Positions 32,037-34,280 of a stretch of DNA of 34,280 nucleotides are shown here, piece by piece; position 1 is the first letter of the stretch, and the number at the start of each line of letters is the position of its first letter. This DNA is from a virus. Position numbers and translations under genes: made by a program. Location of the stretch: IMG/VR virus record IMGVR_UViG_3300037502_001710, positions 1 through 34,280 of that record. One strand, given 5' to 3'. The notes below the pieces were generated by a model that saw only the letters and a program-made list of their open reading frames with translations, was not told the DNA's origin and did no database searches.

Positions 32037-33064
32037 TCAATCACGATCAGAGGAGGGGAGTCTGGGAGGTCGATTTCTTCAAGGGTCATCACGGTTGGGA
32101 GCTTGGCTTTGTACCACCTCTCAAGCTCCTCGGCTGGGATGTTGTACATCGCTTTACCGCCCCAACTAGTATTGTTGAGGATAAAATAGAGCTTGCCGGA
32201 GCGGTCGTAGAAATGACCACTCCAACCCATGTTGTGAGCCCATCGGTTATTCGGATCGCGGCCATGGATCGGGAATCCATCTGGGTGGTCACCAATCTTG
32301 CGAATCGCAACCATGCTACACATGAAAGCAGTCTTCATCTGCTTGCTGGCTTCCAGATGTTGATCGACTGATTCAATCTTGACGGATGCCAATAGGCGGT
32401 GGTCGCAGAACTGGCGAAGCTCTTCGATGAATTGCCAATTGCCAAACGCCCTGTAAAGCGATGGCTTGCCGATCGGCTCAGGTAGCATCCGCTCGCCATC
32501 AGCTCCCTGGCTCTTCAGGATCTCCAATAGTTTCGGGGTGCCGCAATCCAAGACCCCATCCTTCATAAGCGATTCCGCCATTGGCTCGCAGTACAGCCCG
32601 TCGCTTCCCCGCATGTTTGCACGCTTTCGAGCCATTCCGTAAGACTGCGGCGCGTAAGGGGCGATCGAATCTACGCCAAACTCCGCTCGGCCAAGATACT
32701 CCTCGGCGTCTCCCCTTGCTGCGATCTGTGCAATCGCTCGCTGTACCCAGACGCGAAAGGTGTTCGATGCAACGCATGAGCCGATGTCCTGCGGTAGCCA
32801 ATTGTACTTGCGGCCTACGGTGATTTCTTCCAGCGTGTTGAGGCACATCGAGTTGTCAGCCATGCCCTTGCGGGCCATCGCTTCAACCCATCGCCTGCGG
32901 ATCCCGGGAAGGATGTCGTTGTTTGTTGGCCGGCTTCGATACGCGACCGGCATATCAGCAGCGGCGCGTTCGTAGGTTTCGTTCTCAACCCGGATCATCT
33001 CCGCTTCGGTCAGGGTGCCATCACCCCAACCCATCGGGCCGATTGCGTGTTCTAATCCGCTCAT
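32033..33064 (-). CDS. Papain-like cysteine peptidase
   Basis: The 343 residues contain a papain-like set in order: Q92 and C97 in LPQDIGSCVASNTF, then H277 (or H284) in WAHNMGWSGHF, and N297/N298 with SWG (300-302) in YFILNNTSWGG. This is the Gln-Cys-His-Asn arrangement of C1-type peptidases. No signal peptide is visible. The neighbours are a secreted protein and a membrane coiled-coil protein, so a role in host envelope breakdown or as a virion-linked peptidase is plausible, but neither is shown. The His assignment is the least sure. Confidence 0.68.
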   Translation of the reverse strand: MSGLEHAIGPMGWGDGTLTEAEMIRVENETYERAAADMPVAYRSRPTNNDILPGIRRRWVEAMARKGMADNSMCLNTLEEITVGRKYNWLPQDIGSCVASNTFRVWVQRAIAQIAARGDAEEYLGRAEFGVDSIAPYAPQSYGMARKRANMRGSDGLYCEPMAESLMKDGVLDCGTPKLLEILKSQGADGERMLPEPIGKPSLYRAFGNWQFIEELRQFCDHRLLASVKIESVDQHLEASKQMKTAFMCSMVAIRKIGDHPDGFPIHGRDPNNRWAHNMGWSGHFYDRSGKLYFILNNTSWGGKAMYNIPAEELERWYKAKLPTVMTLEEIDLPDSPPLIVIE

Positions 33065-33825
33065 TGTCCCGCCTCCAGTCCCGAGGCAACACAGGACCAG
33101 TACACCGCAAGCACTCCCTTCGAGAGCGGCCAGCGTCCCTGAAGATCCTGGTTGATTGACTCAAAGAGCGATCGCACTTTGGGCCGATCGGATTCAGGGA
33201 GCATCCGGGTGAGTGCTTGGAGGTCAACGCTCATAAGGTTGCCAGCGCCGGCAACCGTCAGTGTTGGGTCATTGGCGATTCGCTCGGCATAGGATCGATA
33301 GATGGCTGCGTACTCTTTGCGGCGAGGGACACCAGCAGCCCAGCCGTTTACCCGGGAGGCTAGCCTGTCGAAGTCAACCGGCAGGCTGTCAGGTGCTGGT
33401 GGTCCAGGTGGCACTGGCTCAGGTGTTACCTCGCCAAGCCGAACGACAGCCGAAGCTCGGGCGATGCCTCGCTCAGCATCGAACGCGATCGCCTCCACCA
33501 GGTACTCTCCAGGCTCCCCCGTTAGAATCAACTCCTGCGTTCCGTCAGTCCTGGCAATCTCCACCAGCTCGCCCGATTCGCTCCAGGTTCGCCTGGCCGT
33601 GACGTCCCAGAATTTGCAGTCGGTGGTCAGTGCGATCAGTGCAGCGGGCTTGCGTGTGACTGTCGCGTCACCCTCGGCCAGGATGAGAGTCCCGTGGAGG
33701 TGTACGGGCTCAGCGGATTCAACGGCCAATACCGTCTTGGGCGTGACGGATAGAGTGAGCTGGCCGTACTGGCCGAGGGCAACGGACGAGAAAAGACACC
33801 AGCAAACGAGAGCCAGACCCCGCAT
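33061..33825 (-). CDS. Secreted protein, signal peptide, unknown function
   Basis: This 254-residue protein has a classical signal peptide: MRGLALVCWCLFSSVALG, with cleavage likely before Gln19. After it come two Ig-like beta domains (18-120), a Pro-rich linker (VTPEPVPPGPPAPDSLPVD, near residue 135) and a C-terminal helical domain (about 150-250) with Arg/Trp motifs (VNGWAAGVPRRKEYAAIYRSYAE). It has no lipobox. It would be exported to the periplasm or outside. Position beside the peptidase suggests the lysis or envelope group. Confidence 0.72.
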   Translation of the reverse strand: MRGLALVCWCLFSSVALGQYGQLTLSVTPKTVLAVESAEPVHLHGTLILAEGDATVTRKPAALIALTTDCKFWDVTARRTWSESGELVEIARTDGTQELILTGEPGEYLVEAIAFDAERGIARASAVVRLGEVTPEPVPPGPPAPDSLPVDFDRLASRVNGWAAGVPRRKEYAAIYRSYAERIANDPTLTVAGAGNLMSVDLQALTRMLPESDRPKVRSLFESINQDLQGRWPLSKGVLAVYWSCVASGLEAGQ

Positions 33826-33828
33826 GGA

Positions 33829-34158
33829 TCAGACCCCCACAAGCAATTTAAGAATGATCGGCAGGATGATCGGCAGGATCTCTTTGAGGAAGTTGGCCAG
33901 GCCTTCCCAGTTGATCCCGTAGACGTCGTTCCCGTCAGCGTCGGTGCTGTACGACACCGAGCCAGCGGGCAGGCTGCTTGGGTTGTCAGTAAATGCCTCA
34001 ATCACCTCTTCGCAGCATTGGTCGTGCAGCTCTTGAAGCTTTGCGGGAAACAGTCGAAGCATCCGCAAGCGAAGAACAGCACCAGGCTGTCCAGATTCCC
34101 GAGCAGCAGCCAGCAAAGCACGATGAAACGATTGAACGTCAGCGGAAACTCGAAACAT
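33829..34158 (-). CDS. First late gene: 109-aa protein with hydrophobic C-terminus
   Basis: This 109-residue protein starts with AGGAGG eight bases upstream, the strongest such site in the late strand. The N-terminus is polar and basic. The last 24 residues (LANFLKEILPIILPIILKLL) are hydrophobic with two Lys, like an amphipathic or membrane-anchored tail. It may be a holin-like or membrane-tethered protein, and it opens the presumed late operon. I do not recognise a family. Confidence 0.6.
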   Translation of the reverse strand: MFRVSADVQSFHRALLAAARESGQPGAVLRLRMLRLFPAKLQELHDQCCEEVIEAFTDNPSSLPAGSVSYSTDADGNDVYGINWEGLANFLKEILPIILPIILKLLVGV

Positions 34159-34280
34159 AAGCAGATCCTCCTACAGGACATAAAGCAGGGAACCGTGCCA
34201 AAGTGACAACAAAATTCCGAAAAGAATTCGAAAATTTTTCCAGCGGGAACTAAAGCAATAAAATTTCGCGTGTTTATGGC
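34159..34280. promoter_or_regulatory. AT-rich leader upstream of the late operon
   Basis: These 122 bases carry no gene. On the - strand they precede the first late gene, ending in AGGAGGATC and eight bases to its ATG. They include AAAATT/AATTTT, the repeat TTCCGAAAA-GAATTCGAAAA and a long A/T stretch, as in promoters or replication origins. No clear -35/-10 pair could be fixed. A sigma-54-like TGGCACG is present but its spacing is one base too long. Confidence 0.4.

Noticed and set aside
33302-33922. A 206-codon + strand frame opposite the secreted protein
   Set aside because: Low-complexity Ser/Arg/Pro product without a ribosome site; it is a shadow of the - strand genes.
34159-34220. A sigma-54-like promoter for the late operon (TGGCACG followed by TGC on the - strand)
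   Set aside because: The GG to GC spacing is 11 bases instead of 10 and the TTGC half is only CTGC, so the match is not good enough to call.
1-34280. CRISPR array, insertion sequence or integrase
   Set aside because: No regularly spaced repeats, transposase or recombinase motif was seen; the only mobile-type gene is the HNH endonuclease.

Overview
The window reads as one tailed, siphovirus-like phage genome, or nearly all of one. It is gene-dense with short or overlapping gene junctions. The order of its virion genes follows lambda: terminase (A), W, portal (B), protease/scaffold (C/Nu3), capsid (E), connectors, tail tube, G/GT chaperones, tape measure. I see no integrase, repressor, small terminase subunit or host gene, so this is either a lytic phage or an assembled viral contig. 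A planctomycete host is a tentative guess from the style of several proteins (a secreted Gln-after-signal protein, Cys-rich CxCC-type proteins, 'GCGC' zinc-type motifs). No sequence search could be run to test it.

Left arm, + strand, 1-11787 (early genes). It starts with a mostly non-coding leader that holds two tRNA-like folds (130-228 and 612-684) on either side of a small gene. Small hypotheticals, an HNH endonuclease and a staphylococcal-nuclease-like protein follow. Next comes a recombination/replication block: RecB-like PD-(D/E)XK exonuclease, Sak4-type ATPase, DUF669 SSB-like protein, sigma-region-4 protein, N4/N6 DNA methyltransferase, SF2 helicase and a 713-residue PrimPol-helicase protein.

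Right arm, - strand, 34158 down to 11651 (late genes). Transcription runs leftward from the right edge: a putative lysis/secretion group (109-residue protein with a hydrophobic tail, secreted protein, papain-like cysteine peptidase, small membrane coiled-coil protein), adhesin and fibre proteins (including a LamG fold and a repeat-rich fibre), large terminase, zinc-ribbon protein, gpW-like connector, portal, protease plus scaffold (with an internal start), capsid, connectors, tail tube, G/GT chaperone with frameshift signals, gp10-like protein, tape measure, distal tail proteins and a Cys-rich 507-residue protein. It ends with an accessory tail: zinc-ribbon protein, RMF-like protein, calcineurin-like phosphoesterase, second DNA methyltransferase, DUF5664 protein and a small terminal gene.

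The two arms converge at about 11.65-11.79 kb, where the last genes overlap tail to tail. If the genome is circular or circularly permuted, the two arms diverge from a single control region made of the two window ends (about 34159-34280 plus 1-298). The strongest new-looking points are the in-phase tandem slippery heptamers in the G/GT gene, the internal Shine-Dalgarno and start inside the protease gene, the papain-like peptidase next to a holin-like protein, and the two tRNA-like genes with intact acceptor and T arms but abnormal anticodon loops.
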